64,000 nt of DNA from Terfezia claveryi. Lineage: Eukaryota; Ascomycota; Pezizomycetes; Pezizales; Pezizaceae. Below, one piece after another: positions 11,586 through 21,474 of this stretch. Both the position numbers and the translations under genes were made by a program. Where the stretch lies: positions 62,001 to 126,000 of the forward strand of contig WHUX01000084.1 of NCBI GenBank assembly GCA_015179025.1, written 5' to 3'. How positions within the stretch are numbered: the first letter of the stretch is position 1; each line of letters opens with the position of its first letter. The notes beneath the pieces are model-generated. The model was given only the letters and a program-made list of their open reading frames with translations. It was not told the DNA's origin and searched no databases.

Positions 11586-12313
11586 GTACTAAGAAGTGGT
11601 GGGATGAGGAACTCTCCTCATAGCTTTCACGAACGAGACATACCTCTCCTTCATCCTACAGAGAGGAAAGCAAGGCCCTCCGCAAACTTATTCGGAAAAA
11701 GAAAAGAGCCTGTTGGGCAAAGTTCTTGGTAGAACAGGGCAATCGACACCCCTGGGATGTAGTTCGTATTGCAAAGGACCCGTTCAGATGCGCATGTTTT
11801 ATTCTTTATTAGTCCCGTTGGTTATCTCGTATCATTAACCATTTTCCATAAGTCCAGCTCTCATTCCACAAATTTTTTCATAAAGCCCAGTTTATTTTCC
11901 TCCCAGGTCATCAATCTTTAGTTCCCTTCAGTTCTTCAAGTTAGGAGGCTCAGTCAGGCCCACGGGTCTTCGGCCAGTCCGTTAATGACAGCACGGGGCC
12001 TCCTCTCCGTCTGTGTATTTAGTTTGCGCGGGGTTGGCAGATTAACTTGCCTCTCCCTTCAATCCACCCGGGTTTCCGGGTGGCTCCTCATGGCCCCCCT
12101 AACGGGGCCGCATAGGTAGTAACTAGTTTAAAAAAAAAAAAAAAAAAAAAGTTCAGATGCGCAACAACCTGTGGGGATCTCAAAGACCAGAACGGTCAAA
12201 TACATAAGATAGACAAGGAAAAGTGCGAGGCCTTCCAGACCCACAACTTCATTATACATGAAGACACCCCCTCTACTACCCTTCTCATTGTACACAGTCC
12301 AATCCCCTTCCAA
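11586..12313 (+). pseudogene. LINE ORF2 fragment (segment between endonuclease and RT)
   Basis: The plus strand encodes KKWWDEELSS, then (after a shift) ALRKLIRKKKRACWAKFLVE and HPWDVVRIAKDPFRCA, the region after the endonuclease in Tad1-like LINE ORF2. The frame is interrupted at 11795 by a 356-bp insertion and resumes in the same frame at 12164 (TTCGDLKDQNGQIHKIDKEK). It ends against copia LTR sequence at 12314. It is part of a decayed LINE copy; the RT core is missing. Confidence 0.7.
11795..12150 (+). mobile_element. 5'-truncated LINE 3' end inserted in a LINE ORF, 13-bp TSD
   Basis: GTTCAGATGCGCA is present at 11782-11794 and at 12151-12163. Between them is a 3' UTR ending in poly(A). 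It contains GGCTCAGTCAGGCC, a TGGCAGATTAACTTGCCT block, GGGTTTCCGGGTGGCTCCTC and CCCCTAACGGGGCC. The same blocks form the 3' UTR of the LINE copy ending at 28550. Removing the insert restores an uninterrupted host ORF. It carries no coding sequence of its own, so it could be catalogued as a SINE-like derivative. Confidence 0.9.
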
Positions 12314-12533
12314 ATGTTAGAATGAATGTAGTACATTCCGTTCATTCCGCCCATGCCTTGCTACCTATACCATATGTAGCCGTCAGCGGCTTGCACATCA
12401 TATTGCGTACTTCACACCTTGCTCGCACTCATATCGTTGCTTCATGCCTAGCTATACGGCTTGCAATGGACATGTGCTACTCCTTCTCATTCTTCTTCAT
12501 ACTTTAGATGTACGCTCATACATACATGAATCT
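12314..12533 (+). repeat. Diverged, truncated copia LTR
   Basis: The sequence starts TGTTAGAATGAATG and then tracks the copia LTR at 49592 (TACATTC...TTCATTCCGC, CATGCCTTGCTA, and the later TCCTTCTTCTTCA-like and TACGTTCAT blocks) with many differences. It is cut off by hAT copy B at 12534. No internal copia sequence accompanies it, so it is a truncated or solo LTR. Confidence 0.65.
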
Positions 12534-15411
12534 CAGTGTTCTCAACCGGCCCGGCCGCCGACCAGGCCGCCTGAAGCCTGGCCTGGGGGCCGAGGTCTGT
12601 GCGGGCCTGAAACCGCCTGGGGCGGCCCCGGCCTGACCTCAGAAGGCCGTAGTCCAGGCTATTCAGGCTATTCAGGCTATTCAGGCCGCGGTCCAGGCTA
12701 TTCAGGCCGTGGTCCAGGCTATTCAAGCGGCAGTCCAGGCTATTCAGGGCTGTTGCTTAAGGGTGGTTAGCATAAAACTGTAGCCATGTCCGTTGCTCTC
12801 AAGTCAATCCGCTTGAAGGCAACGGTTGTATTACTTATCGTGGTAAGTACCTATATTATTTCCGCAATAAAAAAAAGACTAATCTATGTACAGGATTATG
12901 GATAATTTCAACAGTTCATCTATGGATATGTCGGGGATTTTCGATGATGACCAGGAGACTATAAGCAACCTATCGCAATTATCATCTAGTCAATTTACGA
13001 ATTTTGATCCGGAGCCTTCTACTATACCATCAAGTCAACAGTCACCAAGCGCATTTGATTCGGGTGGTGGTGATGATGGTTCAGCAGCAGCAGCAGGTCC
13101 CTCCTCTTTATGGCGCATGCGAAATACCCCCCGACGAAGTTGGATTTGGCAGTACGGAGAAGCAGTTACAATCAATAATAAGCGATTTTGGCAATGTCGC
13201 TTATGTCGACCTGGACAGGCTAAGAGATATGCAGAGGTCAACAAAACATCCAATTCAACATCTTCAAGGACATCGCATGACAGAAAATGGTCCGATGGAG
13301 GTAGCGACAGGACCTAGTATTATTCAACAGGCTTTTGGCAATAGCACACCGAAGATTCAATTCAATTCCGATGTGTTTAAGTAGCTTTTAGTTCAATGGA
13401 TGGTCTTATCTAATATAAGTTTTTGGCAAGTTGAAGAGACTAGTTTTCGTTTATTATTATCTTATCTTACTTCTGTTTCTGCTTCATATACAGCAATTCC
13501 ACATTGTTTACCTCGTTCTGGAAATACTGTTCGCACATGGACAATGCAGATTTATACTTCTCAGAGGCAGTTAATAATTCAAGTATTGAAAGATATTCTA
13601 CTTGTTCATTTTAGTTTTGACTTATGGACATCTAGCAATTATCTTGCATTATTGGGAATAGTCAGACATTGGATTAGTATGGATGGTCAGTCTTGTCGAG
13701 CATTATTAGGTCTTCGTCATTTATATGGAGCACATACAGGTAAAAACCAAAGTCAGATTATTATGTCCTTGTTGCAAGAGTATGCATTAATGAAGAAGGT
13801 TGGATATTTTACTTTAGATAATGCTACAAATAATGACTTTGCATTGACTTGTCTTTCTATATATTTATAGGAGGTTGGGGTTTCTTTTAATGTATCAGAA
13901 CATAGGCTTTGCTGTTTTGGACATATTATTAATCTTGTTGTGAAGACTTTTCTTTATGGAATTGAATCAGATATTGGGATGCAAGAGTTGGATAAGCCTT
14001 TAACCTTTTGGCACAAGCAGAGACCATATGGTAAGTTGCAGAATATTATTACCTACATTTGTTGGACACTACAATGTCAAGAAGAATTTGCACGTCTTGT
14101 TCAAGAAGCTTTACTAGAAGAATCAGCATTTCAGCCAATTGCAGCAAATCTCACTCGATGGAATAGTGACTTCAGAGCTATCAAACGTGCATTACAACTT
14201 CGAAATAGGTTTGAAGTTTTTATAGCTCGGTATATTCGTGATGGCCTTGAGGAAGATCAACTGGATATTGATGACTGGAAGGAGTTGCAGGATATTGTTA
14301 CAATTCTAGAGCCATTTTATCGATGTACTTTGGAATTGGAAGGCCATCATGGTAATGGTGCTCTATACAATTTACTTCCTACAATGGACTATCTGCTAGA
14401 GCATATCGAATCAGCATTAACTATGTATACAGCAAGCAACAGTACTCCACATCTTCTTGTATCGATCAACTTAGCTTGGAGTAAGCTTGATAAGTATTAT
14501 GCTCTTACTGATGCAAATACAGTCCTATACGCTGCAGTTGTTCTTCATCCATCGATGAAACTTGACTATTTTGAGACAAACTGGGCAGAGCATCCGACTT
14601 GGATTGAGAATGCGAAGGCTAAAGTACAGTTATTATGGGAAACTAAGTAAGTATTAGTTTTGCTCTTTATATCATATTTTGTTGTACTAATTATACTTCG
14701 ATAGATATAAAGACACTGGAGAAAGCAAATCATCGGCAGAATCAACTGGTATTAGTGGTCCAAGTACAGACACCACTGAATCCACTTTGTGCTTGTGGAA
14801 ATCTAAGCGGGCACCTAGAATTCGGCAAAAAGATGAACTCGATGACTTCATCTCCTCCACTATTGATATTGAGAACCCTCGACTCTGGTGGATTCAACAC
14901 CAAAAGGATTATCCACAACTATCCAGAATGGCACTTGACATTCTAGAAATTCTGGCTATGAGTTCAGAGGTAGAGCGAGTGTTTAGTAGTACAGGATTGA
15001 TGGTAACAGACCGGCGGAATAGGTTGAAGGAGGATATTATTGAGGCAGTTGAGTGTATGAAGTCATGGCGTATTGATAGTGGAATTATTGCGTTCAAGGA
15101 GGCAGAGCAGGTACAAGCTATGTTAGATCAACTCGAGGCAAAAGGTATTCGTGAGAAAGATACCGATCAGTAGTTAGGTAGCTAGGTAGATATTGGTTTC
15201 TGAATTGAGCTCTCGACTTTTCTACACTGTCGTGCAGAACCGGCTATTCAGGCTATTCAGGCGGCCTGCCTTATTCAGGCCGCCTGGACCGGCCCAGGCC
15301 TTCCTTCAGGCCGGCCTGAATAAGAAGGCCAGGCCCAGCCTGCCTTACTGTGGCCCAGGCCGGCCCCGGCCTTAGCTTCGCCTGGCCTGGCCTGGCCAGC
15401 TGAGAACACTG
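12534..15411 (+). mobile_element. hAT transposon copy B (near full length, inactivated)
   Basis: The termini CAGTGTTCTCAAC at 12534 and GCTGAGAACACTG at 15411 match copy A. GC-rich subterminal arrays with CAGGCTATTCAGG repeats lie at 12540-12760 and 15235-15400. The outside 8-mers (ATGAATCT and AATGGCAG) differ, and the two flanks are different elements (copia LTR on the left, LINE ORF2 on the right). So either a deletion or an ectopic exchange happened at this copy. Confidence 0.88.
12898..15173 (+). pseudogene. hAT transposase, copy B, few lesions
   Basis: A 5' UTR intron (12843..12893, GTAAGT...TACAG with a GACTAAT branch) precedes ATG 12898. The protein runs MDNFNSSSMDMSGIF, a BED zinc finger (WQCRLCRPGQAKRYA), the transposase core (NLTRWNSDFRAIKRALQLR) and an hATC dimerisation domain (AMSSEVERVFSSTGLMVTDR). 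A second intron is 14647..14704 (GTAAGT...GATAG, branch TACTAAT), and the frame is preserved across it. Lesions are a frameshift near 13235 and TAG stops at 13381 and 13868. Both stops replace CAG (Gln in copy A or in the expected sequence). Confidence 0.88.
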
Positions 15412-15726
15412 AATGGCAGTATGTCTTCTCTCACTTTAAGATCTCTCTTTACACATAAGGTCTATCTTCCTCTGGGGTGCGGAATTCTAGTTCCATCCTT
15501 CTTTTCTCTACTAAAATGACACACGCCTTTCTAGGATGGAGCTCCTAGTGTATCAAGCCCTTAGGAAAATTTGTGGGGCATATCACGACAGCTCCAAGGA
15601 CAAGCTAGCACTCATAGCAAATATCGGACCTCTAGAGAACAAGCTACATGACATGGCAGCCTGCTGGGTGTTATTAGTGACCCGAATTGGGAACAAGGCT
15701 CTCCTTTCCCTCCTCTCCATTCCTAC
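15412..15726 (+). pseudogene. LINE ORF2 fragment between RT and RNase H, left of gypsy-1
   Basis: It reads MSSLTLRSLFTH, then in another frame a piece matching IFLWGAEF, then MELLVYQALRKICGAYHDSS. The same region in the LINE piece at 44627-44848 is RTIFMWGAGLRNRPGVAS and MKRLVYQASRRLL. It is interrupted at 15727 by the gypsy LTR and resumes at 24665, with CCTAC duplicated on both sides. Confidence 0.75.
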
Positions 15727-16003
15727 TGTCAGACCGGCCAGAGGCCTGTGACAGATGATGTAGGTGTATAACCGGCCAGAGGCGGTGTTGCAAAGATGCG
15801 TGTGTATGTATATATGTATTGATGATGATCTCTAACTGAGAGCCCCCGAGAGCTTAAGGCTTCCCGGGTCTTGCTAGTGCGCGGCGCGTGCCGCGCTACG
15901 CTATCTACATGCCACGCTATGCTACCGACATCTATCCTAGGCTATCTACATGTCGTGCTATGCTATCTGCTATCTATACATGCTATCTATCTGGCTCCTT
16001 ACA
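15727..16003 (-). repeat. gypsy-1 3' LTR
   Basis: 277 bp starting TGTCAGACCGG and ending CTCCTTACA on the plus strand; apparently identical to 24388..24664. The 29 bases between it and the pol stop contain a purine-rich stretch on the element strand (GGCGGGGATG next to the LTR), the likely polypurine tract. Confidence 0.95.
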
Positions 16004-16032
16004 CATCCCCGCCGTCACACAGGCGGGTGTCC

Positions 16033-19000
16033 TCACCTTGCCTCCAGCCTGGCCATGAACTCGGTCAGGTCTGTGTCGTTTGTTGTCCATTCCGTACGAG
16101 AGAGGGGATCGACGTTGACATGGTCTTTCCCCGGCCGGTAGAACACCTCTATGTTGTCGATGAATGGTGCGAGGAGCATTCGGAATTTATCGATCCATAG
16201 GCTGTATTGTGTGTTCGCTGATGATCGTAAGACTTCTCTTATTGCTGCATGGTCCGCAACTATCATTGTATGAGATCCTTCTAGCAGGTGGCGGAGTTTC
16301 ATGAACGCCCAGGCCACACACGCCAGCTCCCTTTCGGTTGACTCGTAGTCCCTTTCAAAGCTTTTGGTATTCCTAGAGATGTATAGGACTGGGCGCTCTT
16401 TTGTTTGGCCTTCTCGGGGGATTACGATCTCGTATGAGAATGGCAGGTCTGGTGAGGACTTGGTTGATGTCACTGCTGGCATTGAGTCCTTCAAGGTCCA
16501 GCATTCACCGAGATTTGGGACGTTCCCTCGTATCCACGATTCAGCACTCCTTGCTTCCAGTGTACGTGCCGTGGCCGTGTGGTGCCTCAGTCTTTGTCTT
16601 TCTTCGAACTCTGCGACCAGTGCTTCCGTGACGTCATGTTCACCCAGCCATTGGGCCTCTTCCAGAGGGTATCCTATCCATCGTACGTGGTACTTCTTTA
16701 ATCCTCCTTTGGTTGTGCGTTCTCCTATTATCTCGGCTAGGAATACGTTGTCCCCTTCTACCGGAGGGGGTCTAGGATATCCCCTTTGCCAGGGGTCGCT
16801 ATCGGGGTTTCGGGCTTTCTCGACTTGTTGTACTGATACCACTGGATACATCTTCATTTCCGGAGGTAAATCCAGGCGTAAAGCTCTACCCCCGCTGAGC
16901 ACCTCTTTTATCCGATAAGGTGGCAGCTTTTGCTGAGATAGCTTGTTGTGTCTCACTGCTGTTGGGTGACGATCCAGTCTGAGTGACACGAAGTCACCTG
17001 CTTGGAAGTTTGGGATAGGTCCATGTCGACGGTCGTAGTATCTTTTTTGTGTCATTGCAGCGCAGCGTATAGCCTCTTGTGCATCCTTGATTCGGATCTT
17101 GTTTCGTTCCAACCATTCTTCGATGGATTCTTGTTGTGGATTAGTGCCCATGCTGGTTGGTTGTAGTAACCTCTTAATTACATCATGTGGTTGCGCGTAC
17201 AGTAGGCTCATTGGGGCTTCTGCTGTAGATACGTTACGTGTAGTGTTGTAGGCAAGTGCTGCCAGTGGTAGAGATTTCGACCAGTCATCCTGTAGGGGTG
17301 AGGTGTAAGCGCGCAGCATGCCCTCGATGATTTGGTTCAGTCGTTCAGTGGCCCCATCTGTTTGGGCATGGTATGCAGTCGATGCCCTATGGCGAATCCC
17401 CATCGCGGTCATCACGCCTTGCCAAAAGTCTGACAAGAATTTAGCATCCCTATCAGTGATAAATTTTGATGGTAGCCATCCTTGGCAGACGACGTGTTTG
17501 ACAAATAGGTCGGCTGTCGATATGGCTGTATAGTTCGATGTTGTCGGTATAAAGATCCCAAATCGAGTGAACTTGTCAATTACTACCATGATTGCATCGT
17601 AGCCATCTGAAAGTGGGAGGCCTACAATGAAGTCGATACCCACACAGTCGAACGCGCCGAGTGCCATTCCATTACTGGGGATATCGATGGGCATCATGTT
17701 CCCGGGTAGTCTAGCCCGAGAAGTCTTATTTACCATACACTTTGGATATCGTGAGATGTAGTTTTCAACGTAGGCAGCCAAACGTAGTCGGAAGAATTCT
17801 GCTGTGATATGGTCGTAAGTTTTCTTGTAGCCCATGTGGCCCATTAGATCATGAGCGATGTATATCGTTTCTCGGAGAAGTTCTGCAGGTATGCAGATTC
17901 GAGGCCCCCCTGTTGTCTCAAACAGTAGCATTCGATGTTCAATCCAGTATCCAGAGTCTTTCCCCTCATCCGACGAGCTGAGTTTCTTGTAGACATGTTT
18001 GAATATAGGGTCTCGTTTGTACGCTGAATCCCAGTCAAAGTCTTCCATGCTTTCCAGTATCTGATATTCTAGAGACATGTCATCAGCGCTTGTATCATCA
18101 GTTGTTACGTCGTGAGCTGAATCTGGAGGCTTTGCATCCCACGTTGGGAGGTCGGTGTCCTCTTGGGGTCCGGTCTCTTTATTAGACTCATCCACAGGTC
18201 TCACTGTTCCTCTTATCTCCTCTTCCCCTCGTAATTCATTCCTTCTGACAGACTCATCCACAGGTCTCTCGACTCTCTCTGGCTCCTTCTCTTCCTGTGG
18301 TAAGTCCCTCTTTCGTTGGCTTTTTACCCTGTTACTGCGGTGGACATATATCTCTGCACCCTGGGCATTCCCATTCGAGTCCCCTGCAGTTTCAGGTGGT
18401 GACGTCAATCCCATTCCCGAGACCATAAGATTCCAAGCCTTCTTCAGTGTCCTCCAGAGTCCGTTCCCTGTTTCCCCTTTCTCACAATCGCTCCCATTCC
18501 CTTCTTCCTCTTCGTCATAGTCGCTCTCCTCACTCATATCAGAATTACAAGAAATATTTGGGACAAAGGAAATATCACATAGCAAAGAAGTGGCATGTTC
18601 GCCCAGTTCCTCCGTTTCAGTCCTACAACCGCTCTCAGCTGCAACGTAGGTTGTTGCTCCATCAGCCAGGGCAGGAATCAAAGAAATATCAGATACAAAG
18701 GAAATATTGGGGTCTAAAGAAATTTTTGAAACAGAGAGATCCTCGAAAACAGATGTAGCGTCCAATACCATCGACAAACCAGATACCTTGCCTTTTTTAC
18801 CCTCCTTGCTTTCCCCTTGTTCATTTCCCTTCTCCTTTGCGGTGTCCTCCACTTGTCCTACCATATCCTTGTAGCTTCTCATCAGGTGGTCTCCCTCGTC
18901 CCCTTGTGCGTAGTCTTTCCTTCCCCATACTTGTGTGAGGACTGCAGCGAAAGCATCAGCTGATGCATCCGTGTACAAAATGAATGGGCGGTCAAATAGA

Positions 19001-21474
19001 GGGTGGGCTAGGATTGGGGCTGTGCACAGTCGTTTCTTCAGCTCGTCGAATGCGTGTTGACAGCTGGAGTCCCATTGGATTGGTGTTTTTGAGTTGTATG
19101 CAGGTTTTCGATCGTTTTTCGGGGTGGCTTTGTCGGGGTCCTGTCGTCCGCGTTTTAGGTCATTTAGTGGTTTGCTGATTTTTGCGAATTCGTGGATAAA
19201 CGATCGATAATAGCCGAACATGCCCAGGATCCTGTGCAGGGCACCCAGAGTCTTTGGTGGGGAAAGTGCTGCAATCGTCTGTACTTTCTCGCTCAGGGTA
19301 TGAAGGCCATATCGTGACAACTCATGGCCCAGCAGTTTCACATCAGCGAAACCAAATCTGCACTTTTCCAAGGAGAACATAATTCCTGCTTTCCTTGCCG
19401 AGGATAGGATTGTTCTTAGGTGTAGTATATGGTCCTGCCATGTTGTGCTGTATATCAATAGATCGTCGATGTATACCAGAGCAGCCTGCCATCTTAGTCC
19501 TCCAATCACTTCGTCCATCAGCCTTTGGAACTGGGCAGGGGCGTTCTTTAGACCAAAGGGTAGGCGTTTATATTGGTATAGCCCTTTGTGTGATATAAAG
19601 GCTGTCTTGTGGCGGTCGGCTTCTTCCAGTTCGACCTGGTGATATCCCTTGAGTGCGTCTAATAGGGTAAAGAACTTCTTTCCAGCCAAAGTAGAGAAAA
19701 CATAGTCTGATCTCAGCATTGGGTATGCATCTCCTACCGTTATCGAGTTCAGCTGTCTGAAGTCCACGCAGAATCGCCATTTATTGTTTTGCCACACCAT
19801 TACGATCGGGGATGCTGTGGTGGATGTCGATTTCTCAACTACGTCCCACGCAAGCAGTTGCTCAATCGTTTGATCAATTATCTCTCTTTTAGCTGGGCCC
19901 ACAGGTTGTGCGTGTTGTAGTGTGGGTAGGGGACCTTCCGTATTCACTGTTGCTTTGTAACCTTTCACTTTGCTAAGTCGTGCTCCTTTGCTGAAAACAT
20001 CCAGGAAGTCTAGTACCAATCCAAATAATTCCTCCTTTTGCGCGTCTGAAAGGTGTTCCCCCATTTTTACGTCATCTTTCGATACCTTTTCTTTGTTGGT
20101 TTCTGTATCGTCCTTCTCTGGTAGTCCTGTTGGGATTGGGCCGAATAAAGGGAGCTCGTCTTCGAGTTTTGGGTCAGGTAGTTCTCCATATGGGCGAGTT
20201 GTTGCTTTTCCGATTCTCTTCCATAACTCGTCTTCTGTAATAGAGCGTTGGCGTGAATTTTCCTGGCCTTCCGCATTAAACGCCAAAGATTCAGAAGGGG
20301 CCAGCCAGTCACGTTGGGGGCCTGAGGGGTCATTACGGACGATGTCTGCTAGGAAGTTCAGTTCTTGTGTCAAGGTTTGAGTACCGGCTGTTTCGGGTGC
20401 TTGGGAGTCATAGAACGCTGTAGATACGTGTGTTGGGGCTCTGTTCCCATTGTTTTTCCTTCTAGGTCCGGGTCTGACGAGATCGGCCCAGTCCATGGAG
20501 ATTCCTGTTTCAGTCAGCATTGAGAGATCTCCCATTGTTGCTCTTCCGATCACCTGGTTCTTTTTGAGGTGGATTGGTTGTGTACTGCTGTTCTGGAACA
20601 TCAGGAACTTAACGTTGGAATTAGTAACCGCATAGGGTAGAGATAGGGAGGGGAGAATGGCTGCTCCTTGGTTTACGAATTGGTGTGGTGCAAATACGTA
20701 GTCTCTATCTGGGAGCATATGCGATTTGATCGGAATTGCGCGGCAAGTCCGTCCCCCTACTGTCATATCTTCTTTCAATCGTACGAGTACTGAGCGAAAC
20801 TTGCTGTCAGTGTATTCGACGTCATAGGAGAATCCTTCAGCGCATGCCCTTCCCTTGGATATCATTAGGTCAATTCCATAATCCGTCAGAGCGTCAACCC
20901 CCAGCAGTATCCCATAGCTGAAGTCTTCCAGCACGTGGAATTCGGCTTCGATCTCAATCAAGCATCTTTCTTGTGAGTTTATGTCGCCCTGGTAGCCTTC
21001 CAGCCATATGGGGATCGAGCAGAACCCTATGGTCCCAGACCGGCCAATTCCATGGATTTCCACTCGGGTCTCAGCATTGATTATCGTATTTGGATAGTTC
21101 TCGATCAGGGTCTTGTGGTCAATCAAGCTGATGTTCGAGCAGACATCGTTGAGCATCCGTCGGGGACTTTGCGTAGGGTCTCCAATGCGTACTGATGAAG
21201 ATAGTGGTACGGTTTTAAGGTAGTTACGACCGGGTTGGCTGTTCTGTAGAATTCTTCTTCCTTTCATGATCTGGGGAGTATCTGTTTCCACTGTGGGGGG
21301 TTGTGGTACTCTATTGAGTTTGTCGTTTATATTGTTCGTCTCAGTGGTTATCTCTTCCTCTTTCTGTCTCCTTCGTGAGTCTTTACCTTTCCCACCATAT
21401 CGTAGTTCAGTCTTATTCGGAGGGGAATGTGTTGATGGGGGTTTGGCCTCCTCATGGGCAAACCCCCCTAGGCT
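16033..21474 (-). CDS. gypsy-1 Pol: protease, RT, split RNase H, integrase, chromodomain
   Basis: The -1 frame relative to gag is open from the frameshift site to the stop at 16033. Residue numbers count from a GTG at 21291. Protease region: NDVCSNISLID near 48-58 (noncanonical), ILLGVDALTDYGID near 128-141. RT: about 470-700, with YIDD at 607-610. First RNase H strand: ILYTDAS at 771-777 (D775). Acidic low-complexity linker: about 800-1075. Integrase zinc region: 1146-1186, then the DDE core D1220, D1280 and E1316 (35 residues apart). Chromodomain: about 1516-1563 (KKYHVRWIGYP). Then the remainder of RNase H at 1633-1732: VLYISR, ERELACVAWAF (E1653/E1655), ADHAAI (D1680), RPGK and VDPLSR (D1728). 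The first Cys of the HHCC finger is Tyr here (RYPKC). Confidence 0.93.
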   Translation of the reverse strand, partial: SLGGFAHEEAKPPSTHSPPNKTELRYGGKGKDSRRRQKEEEITTETNNINDKLNRVPQPPTVETDTPQIMKGRRILQNSQPGRNYLKTVPLSSSVRIGDPTQSPRRMLNDVCSNISLIDHKTLIENYPNTIINAETRVEIHGIGRSGTIGFCSIPIWLEGYQGDINSQERCLIEIEAEFHVLEDFSYGILLGVDALTDYGIDLMISKGRACAEGFSYDVEYTDSKFRSVLVRLKEDMTVGGRTCRAIPIKSHMLPDRDYVFAPHQFVNQGAAILPSLSLPYAVTNSNVKFLMFQNSSTQPIHLKKNQVIGRATMGDLSMLTETGISMDWADLVRPGPRRKNNGNRAPTHVSTAFYDSQAPETAGTQTLTQELNFLADIVRNDPSGPQRDWLAPSESLAFNAEGQENSRQRSITEDELWKRIGKATTRPYGELPDPKLEDELPLFGPIPTGLPEKDDTETNKEKVSKDDVKMGEHLSDAQKEELFGLVLDFLDVFSKGARLSKVKGYKATVNTEGPLPTLQHAQPVGPAKREIIDQTIEQLLAWDVVEKSTSTTASPIVMVWQNNKWRFCVDFRQLNSITVGDAYPMLRSDYVFSTLAGKKFFTLLDALKGYHQVELEEADRHKTAFISHKGLYQYKRLPFGLKNAPAQFQRLMDEVIGGLRWQAALVYIDDLLIYSTTWQDHILHLRTILSSARKAGIMFSLEKCRFGFADVKLLGHELSRYGLHTLSEKVQTIAALSPPKTLGALHRILGMFGYYRSFIHEFAKISKPLNDLKRGRQDPDKATPKNDRKPAYNSKTPIQWDSSCQHAFDELKKRLCTAPILAHPLFDRPFILYTDASADAFAAVLTQVWGRKDYAQGDEGDHLMRSYKDMVGQVEDTAKEKGNEQGESKEGKKGKVSGLSMVLDATSVFEDLSVSKISLDPNISFVSDISLIPALADGATTYVAAESGCRTETEELGEHATSLLCDISFVPNISCNSDMSEESDYDEEEEGNGSDCEKGETGNGLWRTLKKAWNLMVSGMGLTSPPETAGDSNGNAQGAEIYVHRSNRVKSQRKRDLPQEEKEPERVERPVDESVRRNELRGEEEIRGTVRPVDESNKETGPQEDTDLPTWDAKPPDSAHDVTTDDTSADDMSLEYQILESMEDFDWDSAYKRDPIFKHVYKKLSSSDEGKDSGYWIEHRMLLFETTGGPRICIPAELLRETIYIAHDLMGHMGYKKTYDHITAEFFRLRLAAYVENYISRYPKCMVNKTSRARLPGNMMPIDIPSNGMALGAFDCVGIDFIVGLPLSDGYDAIMVVIDKFTRFGIFIPTTSNYTAISTADLFVKHVVCQGWLPSKFITDRDAKFLSDFWQGVMTAMGIRHRASTAYHAQTDGATERLNQIIEGMLRAYTSPLQDDWSKSLPLAALAYNTTRNVSTAEAPMSLLYAQPHDVIKRLLQPTSMGTNPQQESIEEWLERNKIRIKDAQEAIRCAAMTQKRYYDRRHGPIPNFQAGDFVSLRLDRHPTAVRHNKLSQQKLPPYRIKEVLSGGRALRLDLPPEMKMYPVVSVQQVEKARNPDSDPWQRGYPRPPPVEGDNVFLAEIIGERTTKGGLKKYHVRWIGYPLEEAQWLGEHDVTEALVAEFEERQRLRHHTATARTLEARSAESWIRGNVPNLGECWTLKDSMPAVTSTKSSPDLPFSYEIVIPREGQTKERPVLYISRNTKSFERDYESTERELACVAWAFMKLRHLLEGSHTMIVADHAAIREVLRSSANTQYSLWIDKFRMLLAPFIDNIEVFYRPGKDHVNVDPLSRTEWTTNDTDLTEFMARLEAR

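Noticed and set aside
11586..12533. Segment inverted by recombination between the two hAT copies
   Set aside because: Re-inverting it by eye does not produce convincing matching target duplications.
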